Shown here one piece after another: positions 28,925 through 37,958 of a stretch of 64,000 nucleotides of DNA. A program made the position numbers and the translations under genes. Within the stretch, counting starts at the first letter, position 1. Every line of letters begins with the position of its first letter. The stretch spans positions 4,717,501 to 4,781,500 of the forward strand of contig NZ_FXBL01000004.1 of NCBI RefSeq assembly GCF_900177325.1. The letters are read 5' to 3'. This stretch comes from Mesorhizobium australicum (lineage in GTDB: Bacteria; Pseudomonadota; Alphaproteobacteria; Rhizobiales; Rhizobiaceae). Below the pieces are notes generated by a model. That model was not told the origin of the DNA and searched no databases. It saw nothing but the letters and a program-made list of their open reading frames with translations.

Positions 28925-29647
28925 GTGGCGATGGACGGAAACGCGAAACGGCAGATGCGGCTGAGCCGGGAGCATGTTGCGAAAGCGACGCGCAAAATGC
29001 CCGATCCCGGCATCCACCTCCTGCCCGGCTTCGTGCCCGCGACCGATGCCGACTACGACCGCGTCGTCGCGGAAATCATCGCCGGCGCGCCAAATGACGG
29101 CTTCTGGGTCTTTGCCTACGGCTCCCTGATCTGGAACCCCGACTTCGACTTCACCGAACAGCGCAACGCGGTGGCGCGCGGCTGGCGGCGGCGCTTCTGC
29201 CTCGGTTGGGACTATCGCTGGCGCGGCAACCGCGAGCAGCCGGGGCTGATGCTGGCGCTCGACCGCGGCGGCCAGTGCAACGGCGTCATCTTCCGCCTGC
29301 CCGACGCGGCGATCGAGGCCAACATGCATCGGCTCATCCGCCGCGAGATGAGCATGGTGCCGAGCGCCTTCCCGCCGCGCTGGATACGGGTCGAGACGCC
29401 GGACGGGCCGCTGAAGGCGCTCACCTTTGCGATGAATCGCAACAGCGGCCGCTACATCGGCTCGCTCGACGACGAGGCAATCGCCGACGTGCTGGCGACC
29501 GCCTGCGGCTTTCGCGGCTCGATGGCCGAATATCTCCACGCGACGGTAAGCCACCTGGACATGTTGGGAATCCGCGACCGGCACCTGTGGCGGTTGCAGG
29601 AAATGGTCGCCGAGCGGCTGGACCGTGCGGAGCCCGTCAGTTCTTGA
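28925..29647 (+). CDS. ChaC-like gamma-glutamylcyclotransferase
   Basis: A 240-residue protein from GTG 28925 (ATG 28931 is an alternative). It carries the family's signature [14 protein letters not shown] near residues 63-76 and HLWRLQEMV near the end. ChaC enzymes degrade glutathione to 5-oxoproline and Cys-Gly in the cytoplasm. Its end overlaps the convergent ABC permease gene by 11 bp. Confidence 0.9.
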   Translation: MAMDGNAKRQMRLSREHVAKATRKMPDPGIHLLPGFVPATDADYDRVVAEIIAGAPNDGFWVFAYGSLIWNPDFDFTEQRNAVARGWRRRFCLGWDYRWRGNREQPGLMLALDRGGQCNGVIFRLPDAAIEANMHRLIRREMSMVPSAFPPRWIRVETPDGPLKALTFAMNRNSGRYIGSLDDEAIADVLATACGFRGSMAEYLHATVSHLDMLGIRDRHLWRLQEMVAERLDRAEPVSS

Positions 29648-30398
29648 GCCTGTAGCCGGTGCGGAACATCCAGCCGGTGACGGCGAGGCAGCCGAGAAGG
29701 AAGAGCACTGTCATCGCAAGGCTCGTCCAGACATTTACGTCCGCCGCCCCGACGAAGCTCCAGCGGAAGCCGCTGACCAGATAGACCACCGGGTTGAACA
29801 GCGACACCGCCTCCCAGAACGGCGGCAGCATCTCGATCGAGTAGAAAGTCCCGCCGAGGAAAGCGAGCGGCATGACGATGAGCAGCGGGATCACCTGCAG
29901 CTTCTCGAATCCGTCGGCCCAGATGCCGATGATGAAGCCAAACAGGCTGAACGAGACCGAGGTCAGCACCAGGAACAGCAGCATCACAAACGGGTGCTCG
30001 ATCCTGAGCGGCACGAAGAAGGCGGCCGTTGCGAGGATCACGAGGCCGATGATCACCGACTTGGTGGCGGCCGCGCCGACATAGGCCGTGACGATCTCGA
30101 GATGGGAAACAGGCGCCGACAGCAGTTCATAGATCGTGCCGGTGAACTTCGGAAAATAGATGCCGAAGGACGCATTCGAGATCGACAGCGTCAGGATCGA
30201 CATCATGATCAGCCCGGGCACGATGAACGCGCCGTAGCTCACTCCGCCGATCTCGGGGATGCGGGACCCGATCGCCGCGCCGAACACCACGAAATAGAGC
30301 GCGGTCGAGATGACCGGCGAAACGATCGACTGGAGGATGGTGCGGAAAGTGCGCGCCATCTCGAATCTGTAGATCGCCTGGACAGCGCGAAGGTTCAT
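29637..30398 (-). CDS. ABC-2 type transporter permease
   Basis: A 253-residue inner-membrane protein with six predicted helices, the ABC-2 pattern: [13 protein letters not shown] near the end and [19 protein letters not shown] before it. The start at ATG 30398 overlaps the stop of the ATPase gene (ATGA). Together they form an exporter of the type used for drugs or polysaccharide-linked substrates. Dimerisation of the half-size permease is expected. Confidence 0.93.
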   Translation of the reverse strand: MNLRAVQAIYRFEMARTFRTILQSIVSPVISTALYFVVFGAAIGSRIPEIGGVSYGAFIVPGLIMMSILTLSISNASFGIYFPKFTGTIYELLSAPVSHLEIVTAYVGAAATKSVIIGLVILATAAFFVPLRIEHPFVMLLFLVLTSVSFSLFGFIIGIWADGFEKLQVIPLLIVMPLAFLGGTFYSIEMLPPFWEAVSLFNPVVYLVSGFRWSFVGAADVNVWTSLAMTVLFLLGCLAVTGWMFRTGYRLKN

Positions 30399-31321
30399 GT
30401 GCGGGCCTCCAGAAGTCCGACGAATATCTCTTCCAGCGTGCTTTGCCGGGTCTCGAGGTCGCGGATCGCTATGCCTTCGCGGGCAAGGTCGAGGAACAAT
30501 GCGTTGATGCCTGTCCGGTCTGCGGTGGCGTCGTAGGTGGAGACGAGCGCGTCGCCTCCGTCTGCAAGGTCCAGCGCGTGCGAGGAGAGAGACGGCGGTA
30601 GTTCCGTCAGCGGCTCGCGCAGTTCGATCCGTAGCTGTTTCTTGCCGAGCGTGCGCATCAGCACGTCCTTGTCCTCGACCAGGATGATCTCGCCCTTGGA
30701 AATGATGCCGACGCGGTCGGCCATCTCCTGCGCCTCCTCGATGTAATGCGTGGTCAGGATGATGGTGACGCCGGTGTCGCGCAGGCCGCGCACCATCGCC
30801 CACATGTCGCGGCGCAGCTCGACGTCCACGCCGGCCGTCGGTTCGTCGAGAAAGAGAACCTCCGGCTCGTGGGCCAGCGCCTTTGCGATCAGGACGCGCC
30901 GCTTCATGCCGCCGGACAGCGTCATCACCTTCTCCTTGCGCTTGTCCCAGAGCGACAGCGACCTCAGCACTTTCTCGATATGTGCCGGATCGGCCGGCTT
31001 GCCGAACAGCCCGCGGCTGAAGGAGACGGTGGCGAAGACCGACTCGAACGCGTCGATCGAAAGCTCCTGCGGCACGAGCCCGATCATGGAGCGCGTCTTG
31101 CGATAGTCGCCGACGATGTCGTGCCCACCGACCCTGACACTGCCCGTGCCCAAATTGACCAGACCGCACACAATGTTGATCAGCGTCGTCTTGCCGGCCC
31201 CGTTCGGCCCCAGCAAAGCGAATATCTCACCCTTGCGGACGTCGAGACTGACGTTCTTCAGCGCTTCGAAGCCGTTGGCATAGGTCTTGGACAGGTTGGA
31301 GATCGAGATGATCGGCTGCAT
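30395..31321 (-). CDS. ABC transporter ATP-binding protein
   Basis: A 308-residue ATPase from ATG 31321 ([17 protein letters not shown]). Walker A is GPNGAGKTT (about 39-47), the signature motif is LSGGMKRR, and Walker B is [14 protein letters not shown]-terminal regulatory extension of about 70 residues is typical of ABC-2 exporters of the DrrA/CcmA type. It is translationally coupled to the permease. Confidence 0.94.
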   Translation of the reverse strand: MQPIISISNLSKTYANGFEALKNVSLDVRKGEIFALLGPNGAGKTTLINIVCGLVNLGTGSVRVGGHDIVGDYRKTRSMIGLVPQELSIDAFESVFATVSFSRGLFGKPADPAHIEKVLRSLSLWDKRKEKVMTLSGGMKRRVLIAKALAHEPEVLFLDEPTAGVDVELRRDMWAMVRGLRDTGVTIILTTHYIEEAQEMADRVGIISKGEIILVEDKDVLMRTLGKKQLRIELREPLTELPPSLSSHALDLADGGDALVSTYDATADRTGINALFLDLAREGIAIRDLETRQSTLEEIFVGLLEART

Positions 31322-31538
31322 CGGCGACGGCTCTTCCAGATTGGTGCGTCGGATATAGACCGGATGGCGGCTCGCCCCAACCTGACCGAAGCGATAGCTG
31401 ACAGGCCCTGACAGCCGCTCGATCGTGTCGTCGGCGAGCCGCCACGGGCCCCGGCATCCCTCTCCCGAACGGAACCAAGCGCCTTGACATCGAAGCCTCG
31501 TCGCCCGACTTGTGTGGCCGAAGAGGGAGATGAACGAC

Positions 31539-32291
31539 ATGGCCGAAGCCCAACGCACGACCATCGACGCCGACGAAGTGGAACGCTTCTCCCGCATGGC
31601 GGCGGAGTGGTGGGATCCGAACGGCAAGTTCCGCCCGCTGCACAAGTTCAACCCGGTCCGCCTCGCCTACATTCGCGACAAGGTGGCCGAGCGATTCGGC
31701 CGTGATCCGCGCGCGCCGCACCCCTTCGAGGGCCTGCGCATCCTCGACATCGGCTGCGGCGGCGGCCTCCTGTGCGAGCCGATGGCGCGGCTGGGTGCCG
31801 AGGTCGTCGGGGCCGACGCATCCGCCACCAACATCGAAGTCGCCAAGCTGCACGGGGTGGAGAGCGGCCTGACCATCGACTACCGCGCCACGACCGCCGA
31901 GGCGCTCGCCGACGAGGGCGAGAAGTTCGACGTGATTCTGAACATGGAGGTGGTCGAGCACGTCGCCGACGTCGACCTGTTCCTTGCCAAATGCGGGCAG
32001 ATGGTGAAGCCGGGCGGGCTGATGTTCGTCGCCACGATCAACCGCACGCTGAAGGCGCTGGGGCTTGCCATCATCGGGGCGGAATACGTTCTGCGCTGGC
32101 TGCCGCGCGGCACCCACCAGTTCGGCAAGCTCGTGCGGCCGGACGAACTGGAATCCGGCCTGGGCAAGGCCGGCCTCACCATCATCGACCGCACCGGCGT
32201 CGTCTACAACCCCCTCGGCGACCGCTGGCAGCGCTCGAAGGACATGGACGTCAACTACATGGTGCTGGCGGAACGGCCTCGGGCCAGCTAG
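31539..32291 (+). CDS. ubiG: ubiquinone biosynthesis O-methyltransferase
   Basis: A 250-residue SAM methyltransferase. I chose ATG 31539 because AGGGAG sits 9 nt upstream; ATG 31530 follows it too closely. Motifs are [19 protein letters not shown] (diagnostic N-terminus of UbiG), [18 protein letters not shown] and [13 protein letters not shown]. It makes the two O-methylations of ubiquinone. It is divergent from the ABC exporter. Confidence 0.96.
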   Translation: MAEAQRTTIDADEVERFSRMAAEWWDPNGKFRPLHKFNPVRLAYIRDKVAERFGRDPRAPHPFEGLRILDIGCGGGLLCEPMARLGAEVVGADASATNIEVAKLHGVESGLTIDYRATTAEALADEGEKFDVILNMEVVEHVADVDLFLAKCGQMVKPGGLMFVATINRTLKALGLAIIGAEYVLRWLPRGTHQFGKLVRPDELESGLGKAGLTIIDRTGVVYNPLGDRWQRSKDMDVNYMVLAERPRAS

Positions 32292-32296
32292 CGATT

Positions 32297-32337
32297 ATCC
32301 TTGCAATTCTGGAGTGACACTCCATAAATGCAAGGAT
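32297..32337. promoter_or_regulatory. 41-bp near-perfect palindrome over the DUF4143 ATPase start
   Basis: Centred at 32317. The outer arms ATCCTTGCA / TGCAAGGAT and the inner arms TGGAGT / ACTCCA are exact; only two of 19 pairs fail. The right arm ends inside the ATG at 32336. It could be a repressor site or an mRNA hairpin hiding the ribosome binding region. Confidence 0.75.
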
Positions 32338-33508
32338 GATTGTTCGACGCATAGAGTCTCGACTGGTCGAATTGCTCGACACAAACCCGACGGTAGCACT
32401 ATTAGGCCCGCGTCAGGTTGGCAAGACGACATTGGCCCTGACCGTCGCCGAGACTCGCCCGTCCATATATCTGGATCTGGAATCGGAAGCCGACCGTGCC
32501 AAGCTCGCCGAGCCTGAGCTCTTTCTATCGGCCCATCAGGACAAGCTCGTCATACTTGATGAAGTTCATCGCGCCCCGAACCTGTTTCAGGCGCTTCGCG
32601 GACTGATCGACCGCGGTCGCAGGGCTGGCGCCAGGTTCAGCCGGTTTTTGCTGCTCGGCTCCGCTTCGATGGAACTCTTGCGACAATCCGGTGAATCCCT
32701 TGCCGGACGGATCGCTTATCTGGAAATGCAACCGATCGACGGACTGGAAGTGCCCGCTCCGGACACCGACAGATTGTGGGTCCGCGGTGGATTTCCAGAC
32801 AGCTATCTCGCCAGTTCCGACAGGATATCGATGAGATGGCGCCAGGATTTCATTCGTACTTATCTCGAACGTGACATACCTGCTCTCGGTCCCCGTATAC
32901 CTGCTGAAACGCTGAGGCGGTTCTGGACCATGCTGGCCCACCAGCAGTCGGGCCTGCTCAATGCGGCACAACTTGCTGGATCCCTCGGCGTAACCGGCAA
33001 GACCATCGCCTCCTATCTTGACCTCTTGGTCGATCTGCTGCTGGTGCGCAGGCTCGAACCGTGGCATGCGAATACGACCAAGCGGCTGGTCAAATCTCCG
33101 CGAATTTATGTCCGGGACAGCGGTCTGGTTCACGCCTTGCTGGGTATCGGATCAGAGAATGATGTCCTGGGCCATCCAGTGGCTGGGCCAAGCTGGGAAG
33201 GGTTCGTGATCGAGACTTTGATCGCAGCCGCCCCGGAAGGCACTCAACCGAACTTCTATCGGACTGCTGCCGGAGCTGAAATCGATCTACTGCTCGTCCT
33301 CCCCGGGGGCGCGACGTGGGCTGTCGAAATCAAGCGTAGCCTTGCTCCCAAGGCAGAGCGCGGCTTCCATACTGCCTGCGAAGACGTCGATCCGGAAAGA
33401 AGATTGGTTATCTATCCTGGAAAGGATGCATACCCTCTGGGACATGGCATCGAAGCGATGCCCCTTTCGCTCGTAGGCAAAGCGCTGCTGGGTCTCGCTC
33501 CAGCCTAG
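32336..33508 (+). CDS. AAA ATPase with DUF4143 domain
   Basis: A 390-residue protein. The N-terminal AAA_14 domain has Walker A GPRQVGKTTLAL (about 24-35), Walker B KLVILDEVHRAP and sensor LLLGSASMELL. The C-terminal DUF4143 domain (about 180-340) has TYLERDIPALG and AAGAEIDLLLVLPGG...WAVEIKRS, a PD-(D/E)xK-like nuclease pattern. The family is mobile and patchy, with unknown role; a defence or toxin-like function has been suggested only by context. Base composition is lower in GC than in ubiG and DUF1178, a sign of transfer. It has no partner gene. Confidence 0.9.
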   Translation: MIVRRIESRLVELLDTNPTVALLGPRQVGKTTLALTVAETRPSIYLDLESEADRAKLAEPELFLSAHQDKLVILDEVHRAPNLFQALRGLIDRGRRAGARFSRFLLLGSASMELLRQSGESLAGRIAYLEMQPIDGLEVPAPDTDRLWVRGGFPDSYLASSDRISMRWRQDFIRTYLERDIPALGPRIPAETLRRFWTMLAHQQSGLLNAAQLAGSLGVTGKTIASYLDLLVDLLLVRRLEPWHANTTKRLVKSPRIYVRDSGLVHALLGIGSENDVLGHPVAGPSWEGFVIETLIAAAPEGTQPNFYRTAAGAEIDLLLVLPGGATWAVEIKRSLAPKAERGFHTACEDVDPERRLVIYPGKDAYPLGHGIEAMPLSLVGKALLGLAPA

Positions 33509-33930
33509 TTCCTGTCGTCCGGAAACACCGGCAGCGGCATGAACTCTACCCCGTCCTCGATCAGGTCGCGGGCCTCCTCGGGCGTTGCCTCGCCATAGAT
33601 GCCGCGCGCCTCGGTCTCGCCGAAGTGGATCTTTCGCGCTTCCTCGGCGAACTTGTCGCCGACGTTCTCGGCATTCTCCCGCACCTGCTTCGACATTTCC
33701 TTCAACGCCGCCATCAGCTTCTTCTGCTCGGCGTTTGCCGCAAGCGCCATCTTTTCCTTCTTCCGGCCGGTCGAGACGGCCGGCGCCATCAGCGACTTCG
33801 ACACCTTGTGCGAGCCGCAGACCGGGCACTCGACGAAGCCGCGCTTCGACTGCGTGTCGTAGTCGGCGTTGTCGCGGAACCAGCCCTCGAATTCGTGGGC
33901 CTGGTCGCAGTGGAGGGAGAAGCGGATCAC
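33505..33930 (-). CDS. DUF1178 family protein
   Basis: A 141-residue protein from GTG 33930, overlapping the nitrilase stop (GTGA). The N-terminus has a treble-clef-like pattern, IRFSLHCDQAHEFEGWF, then ECPVCGSHKVSKSLMAPAV, with Cys pairs likely to bind zinc. A Lys/Glu-rich helical middle is followed by RKIHFGETEARGIYGEATPEEARDL. It is of unknown function and conserved beside nitrilase and grxC in rhizobia. Confidence 0.92.
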   Translation of the reverse strand: MIRFSLHCDQAHEFEGWFRDNADYDTQSKRGFVECPVCGSHKVSKSLMAPAVSTGRKKEKMALAANAEQKKLMAALKEMSKQVRENAENVGDKFAEEARKIHFGETEARGIYGEATPEEARDLIEDGVEFMPLPVFPDDRN

Positions 33931-34784
33931 GATGCGGCTTTCAGGGCAGGTTCGGGACGCGCGACTTCGACCGAGAATTCGCGCGCATTCTTCAGGTTCG
34001 GGATCTTCTTGCGCGCCTCGGCGGAGGCGGCCGTGTCGATCTCGGCATAGATAATGCCGGGCTCGGCGTGGTCGGCCTCGGCGACGACGCGGCCCCACGG
34101 GTCGACGATGAGCGAATGGCCGTAGGTCTCTCGGCCGTCCTCATGCGTGCCGCCTTGCGCGGCGGAGATCACCCAGGCGCCGTTCTCGATGGCGCGGGCG
34201 CGCAACAGCACGTGCCAGTGCGCCTCGCCGGTCTGGCGGGTGAAGGCGGCGGGCGTGGTCAGCACCTCGGCCCCGGCCAGCGCCTGAGCGCGGAAGAGCT
34301 GCGGAAAGCGCAGGTCGTAGCACACCGCCATGCCGAGATTGGCGAAGGGCAGCTCGGCCACCACGGTGCACCCGCCGGGCTGGTAGGTCGCCGATTCACG
34401 CCAGCTCTCGCCATTGTCGAGGTCGACGTCGAACATGTGGATCTTGTCGTAGGTCGCGATGTCCGCGCCGTCCGGACCGACGAGGAACCCGCGGTTGGCG
34501 ATCCTGTCGCCGGCGGCGATAGCCGTCGAGCCGACATGGATGTGGACGCCGAACTCGCGCGCCAGCCGCCGCGCGGCAGACGCGACGAGGTCACCCGCAT
34601 CGTCCCTCAGCGATGCCTTGAGCGCCGCGCGGTCGCGCATCAGCGCGCCGGTCATCTCCGGCGTCTGGATGTAGACGGCACCATTTCCGGCCGCCTCGCG
34701 CACCATCCTCTCGAAAGTCTCGGCATTCCTCTCGACGGAGGTGCCCGAACGCATCTGGATGGCGGCTGCCTTGAAGATGGTCAT
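33927..34784 (-). CDS. carbon-nitrogen hydrolase (nitrilase superfamily)
   Basis: A 285-residue hydrolase with the complete catalytic triad: Glu43 (TPEMTG), Lys114 (YDKIHMFD) and Cys155 (AVCYDLRFP). The DKIHMFDVDL stretch and small size match the Nit2/deaminated-glutathione amidase branch, which repairs glutathione side products. It lies 11 bp after grxC, which fits a thiol-related role. It shares a start/stop overlap with DUF1178. Confidence 0.93.
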   Translation of the reverse strand: MTIFKAAAIQMRSGTSVERNAETFERMVREAAGNGAVYIQTPEMTGALMRDRAALKASLRDDAGDLVASAARRLAREFGVHIHVGSTAIAAGDRIANRGFLVGPDGADIATYDKIHMFDVDLDNGESWRESATYQPGGCTVVAELPFANLGMAVCYDLRFPQLFRAQALAGAEVLTTPAAFTRQTGEAHWHVLLRARAIENGAWVISAAQGGTHEDGRETYGHSLIVDPWGRVVAEADHAEPGIIYAEIDTAASAEARKKIPNLKNAREFSVEVARPEPALKAAS

Positions 34785-34795
34785 GTCGTGGCTCC

Positions 34796-35053
34796 TCAGG
34801 CGGCCAGCAGCGGGTCGAGCTTGCCGGTGCGATCGAGCTCGTAGAGATCGTCGCAGCCGCCGACATGCGTCTCGCCGATGAAGATCTGCGGGAAGGTCGA
34901 GCGGCCGTTGGCGCGCAGGATCATCTCCTGGCGCAGCTCCGGCGAGTAGGTCGCGTCGTGCTCCTGGAAGTCGACGCCCTTCTCCTTCAAAAGCCGTTTC
35001 GCCGCTGCGCAGTAGCCGCAGAAATCACGCGTGTAGATCGTAACCTGTGCCAT
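34796..35053 (-). CDS. grxC: glutaredoxin 3
   Basis: An 85-residue dithiol glutaredoxin with active site CGYC (Cys12, Cys15), the TFP loop near residue 53 and GGCDDLYEL for glutathione binding. It reduces protein and ribonucleotide reductase disulfides with glutathione. It lies between comF and the nitrilase gene in one leftward run. Confidence 0.96.
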   Translation of the reverse strand: MAQVTIYTRDFCGYCAAAKRLLKEKGVDFQEHDATYSPELRQEMILRANGRSTFPQIFIGETHVGGCDDLYELDRTGKLDPLLAA

Positions 35054-35083
35054 GTCCGGTCCAGCCTTCGCCGCCTATGCCGA

Positions 35084-35893
35084 CTATATAGTGTCGTCTT
35101 CCTCGGGCCGGAAGTCCCCCGGCAGGACGCGCGCGAAGGTCAGCACGTCGACATGCGCCGCCTTGGCCCTACGCAACGCCTTCGCCACCGCCGAAACGGT
35201 CGCGCCGGTGGTGTAGACATCGTCCACGACGAGGATGCGCCGGCCGGCCACTTCGATCTCCCGCTCCGCCGCCACCTTGAAGGCGCCGCGCACATTGTCC
35301 TCGCGCTGGCGCAATCCCAGCCCCACCTGCTGGCGCGTCGGCTTCACGCGGTTGAGCACGTCGGGCGAGAACGGCACGCCCGACAGTCGCGAGATCGCCC
35401 GCGCCAGCTCCGCCGACTGGTTGAAGCGGCGCGACAGGAAGCGTAGGCGGTGCAGCGGCACCGGCACGATCAGGTCCGCGTCGGGCAGCAGTTCGCGCCC
35501 CGCCCTGATCATCCAGCGCGCCATCCACGGCGCAAGGTCGGTGCGGTCGCCATATTTCAGCCCGTGCACCATCCTCCGCGCGATGCCGCCATGGGCGACG
35601 GCTGCCCGCGCGCGGTCGAAGGGCGGCGGGTAGGCGATCGCGTCGGCCGACAGCATTCCCGGCCCCATCTCGTGGCTGAACGGCGTGCCCATCACCTCGC
35701 ACCAGGGCTGTTCGAGGAAGCGCAGGCCCCGCCAGCACGCGCCGCACAGCGCGCCTGGCTGGCTGACGAGGCGGCGGCATCCCGCGCAGGCCGGCGGGAA
35801 CAGAAGCCGCGCCGACATCGACGCCGCCCGTGCCGCAAGGCTCTTGATCTCCTGCATCCGATCGGCCACCTGAGAAAGGACACAGGCTAGCAT
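35084..35893 (-). CDS. ComF family phosphoribosyltransferase-like protein
   Basis: A 269-residue protein from ATG 35893. The N-terminal zinc-finger-like segment is PPACAGCRRL...ALCGACWRGL (four Cys, about residues 33-58). The PRTase motif ILVVDDVYTTGATVSAVAKAL is near residues 220-240. ComF homologues are linked to DNA uptake, but in alphaproteobacteria the role is open. It is head-to-head with the methyltransferase gene; the possible start codons nearly touch. Confidence 0.92.
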   Translation of the reverse strand: MLACVLSQVADRMQEIKSLAARAASMSARLLFPPACAGCRRLVSQPGALCGACWRGLRFLEQPWCEVMGTPFSHEMGPGMLSADAIAYPPPFDRARAAVAHGGIARRMVHGLKYGDRTDLAPWMARWMIRAGRELLPDADLIVPVPLHRLRFLSRRFNQSAELARAISRLSGVPFSPDVLNRVKPTRQQVGLGLRQREDNVRGAFKVAAEREIEVAGRRILVVDDVYTTGATVSAVAKALRRAKAAHVDVLTFARVLPGDFRPEEDDTI

Positions 35894-35954
35894 GCGATGG
35901 GCCTGCCGCAAGGGCAGTCGCCCACCATCCCAGCCAGAAGCCCGGACCGCGCCC

Positions 35955-36827
35955 TTGGAACCGATCATCGACACCGATCTCGCAACGCGGCGCAAGCTGC
36001 GCGCGGCAGCGCTGCCCGTGGCGGGCGCCGACTTCCTGCTGACGCGCGCAGCCGAGGATCTCGCCGATCGCCTGGCAGCGGTCGCGCGCCGTTTCCCCCA
36101 CGCTGCCACGCTGTTCTCGCCGGGCGGCGCGACCGCGCGCGCTCTCTTGGCGAGCGGCAAGGTGGACGACGTCGCCGAGGTCGTCGCCCATCCGGCACTC
36201 GCCGGCTCCGGCAAGCTCCTGCTCGGCGTCGCCGAAACGCTGCCGCTCGAACCCGCCTCGCTCGACCTCGTCGCCTCGCTGATGGCGCTGCACGAGGTGA
36301 ACGACCTGCCCGGCCTGCTGATCCAGGCGCGCCGCGCGCTGAAGCCGGACGGCCTGTTCCTCGCCGCCTTCCCGGGCGCCGGCACGCTGGCCGAGCTGCG
36401 CGACAGCCTGCTGGCCGCCGAAACGGAGCTGACGGGCGGCGCCAGCCCGCGCGTCCTGCCCTTTACCGACGTCAGGGACGCCGGCGCCCTCCTCCAGCGC
36501 GCCGGCTTCGCGCTGCCGGTGGCCGACATCGAGACGGTGGTCGTGCGCTACGATTCGATGTTCGCATTGATGCGCGACTTGCGCGCGATGGGAGCGACGA
36601 ACCCGCTTCTGGCGCGCCTGCGCAGGCCGACCGGCCGGGCGCTGCTCCTGCGCGCGGCCGAGATCTATGCGGAACGGCATTCGGATCCCGACGGGCGCAT
36701 CCGCGCCACCTTCGCAACCATCTGGCTGTCGGGCTGGGCGCCGGACGCCTCGCAGCAGAAGCCGCTCAGGCCCGGATCGGCGAAGATGTCGCTGGCGAAA
36801 GCGCTGGGAGACGAGTCGGCGGGATGA
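35955..36827 (+). CDS. class I SAM-dependent methyltransferase
   Basis: A roughly 290-residue methyltransferase. The frame opens at ATG 35892, but residues before 35955 look non-conserved; I favour TTG 35955 (EPIIDTDLATRRKLRA), the usual N-terminus of this rhizobial family. Methyltransferase_11-type core: LLLGVAETLPLEPASLDLVASLMALHEVNDLP (split here for length), then ARRALKPDGLFLAAFPG. The glycine-rich SAM loop is degenerate (FSPGG), as in BioC-like and NDUFAF5-like proteins. The substrate is unknown, possibly a complex I assembly methyltransferase. Confidence 0.85.
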   Translation: MEPIIDTDLATRRKLRAAALPVAGADFLLTRAAEDLADRLAAVARRFPHAATLFSPGGATARALLASGKVDDVAEVVAHPALAGSGKLLLGVAETLPLEPASLDLVASLMALHEVNDLPGLLIQARRALKPDGLFLAAFPGAGTLAELRDSLLAAETELTGGASPRVLPFTDVRDAGALLQRAGFALPVADIETVVVRYDSMFALMRDLRAMGATNPLLARLRRPTGRALLLRAAEIYAERHSDPDGRIRATFATIWLSGWAPDASQQKPLRPGSAKMSLAKALGDESAG

Positions 36828-36842
36828 GGCTGGTCGGCTCGC

Positions 36843-37013
36843 CTACTGCGTCGGCGTGTCGTCGAGGAATTTGGCGATTTCGAGAAAGCGGACTTCCATC
36901 CGGTTGCCGAAATGCGTGATGCCGCCGACGATGACCAGCGACAGGCAGACGAGGATCATGCCGTATTCGACTGCGGTCGCGCCGCTGCGATCCTTCAAAA
37001 ACCGGACGAACAT
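36843..37013 (-). CDS. Flp family type IVb pilin
   Basis: A 56-residue protein. The leader MFVRFLKDRSG is cut by prepilin peptidase before ATAVEYGMILVCLSL; the Glu at mature position +5 and the adjacent Tyr are the Flp hallmark. One hydrophobic helix follows, then a short tail. No tad/cpa assembly genes lie in the window, so this is a solitary pilin gene, probably served by a locus elsewhere. Confidence 0.85.
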   Translation of the reverse strand: MFVRFLKDRSGATAVEYGMILVCLSLVIVGGITHFGNRMEVRFLEIAKFLDDTPTQ

Positions 37014-37110
37014 CTTCGACACCCCCGCCGAGCCTCTCCAGACACATTAGTCGAAGCCGATTAAGAAAGGTTAACGAGACAGCATTAACCAATGCTGAAA
37101 AGCCGGCTGT

Positions 37111-37425
37111 TCAGCCGCAATCGCCGCTGCGCGTGCCGTCGTCGCGGATGATGCAGATCGCCGCCGGCGAATCCTGCAGCACGCTGCGACGGATGACGTA
37201 GCTCGACCCGCCACCGCGGTTGACCGAGCCGGTCGACATGCGGTCGATCCCGTCCGCACCGACGATGCGCTTGGTCTGGCTCTCGGCGAGCGGCGCGAGG
37301 ATCACCGCCAGCGCGACCGCGGCGGAGCCGAACAGCAGCGCGGCGCGCAGGATGCCCACCCCGGCAATGCCGAGCAGCGACGGACGATCACCGCGGATGG
37401 ACTGCCACTCAGCTTCCGGATTCAT
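37111..37425 (-). CDS. hypothetical single-TM protein
   Basis: A 104-residue protein from ATG 37425; ATG 37485 would add 20 residues. A conserved-looking N-terminus (EAEWQSIRGDRPSLLGIAG) precedes one transmembrane helix (about 23-45). The periplasmic tail holds two Cys (AAICIIRDD and GDCG) that may form a disulfide. It sits between the Flp pilin and mutT, all leftward; a role in pilus biogenesis is only a guess. Confidence 0.65.
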   Translation of the reverse strand: MNPEAEWQSIRGDRPSLLGIAGVGILRAALLFGSAAVALAVILAPLAESQTKRIVGADGIDRMSTGSVNRGGGSSYVIRRSVLQDSPAAICIIRDDGTRSGDCG

Positions 37426-37525
37426 CGATTGCCCCCGCAATGCGCCGGCGCCGTCCGCGCCGGTATCGAAAGGCAGCATTCTCACGATTGGATAAAGGAT
37501 CGATTAACGAAACGCGCCGCGGCCG

Positions 37526-37945
37526 CTACAGCAGGTCGATCAGGAACGGGATCAGCGGCGCGTCGGCGGGCGGCATCTCGTAATTGCGCATGTCGCGCGG
37601 GCGCACCCATTTCAGCCGCTGCCCCTCCTTGCCCACCGGCGTGCCCCAGAAGCGGCGGCAGACGAACAGCGGCATCAGAAGGTTGAAGCTCTCATAGGCA
37701 TGGCTGGCGAAGGTCAGCGGCGCCAGGCATGGCACCTTGGTTTCGATGCCGAGTTCTTCGGCAAGCTCGCGCACCACCGTCTCCTCGGGCGTCTCGCCCG
37801 TCTCCACCTTGCCGCCGGGAAATTCCCACAGGCCGGCGAGCTGCTTGCCCGGCGGGCGTTCGGTGATCAGCACGCGCCCGTCGGCGTCGACCAGCGCGCA
37901 GGCGGCGACCAGCAGCAGCGGCTTGGCAGGGTTCGTATCGCTCAT
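37526..37945 (-). CDS. mutT: 8-oxo-dGTP diphosphatase
   Basis: A 139-residue Nudix hydrolase. The Nudix box GGKVETGETPEETVVRELAE (residues 44-63) continues EELGI and is complete. Length, and the GLWEFPGGK lead-in, match MutT, which removes oxidised dGTP. It is the last gene of the argJ-GNAT-mutT run typical of rhizobia. Confidence 0.94.
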   Translation of the reverse strand: MSDTNPAKPLLLVAACALVDADGRVLITERPPGKQLAGLWEFPGGKVETGETPEETVVRELAEELGIETKVPCLAPLTFASHAYESFNLLMPLFVCRRFWGTPVGKEGQRLKWVRPRDMRNYEMPPADAPLIPFLIDLL

Positions 37946-37958
37946 CGCTGGCGTCCGG

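Noticed and set aside
25591..29097. A very long open frame (over 1100 codons) on the + strand across ptsP and lysC
   Set aside because: It is antisense to two clear enzymes, has His/Arg/Asp-rich shadow composition and no family motifs. High GC makes such frames common.
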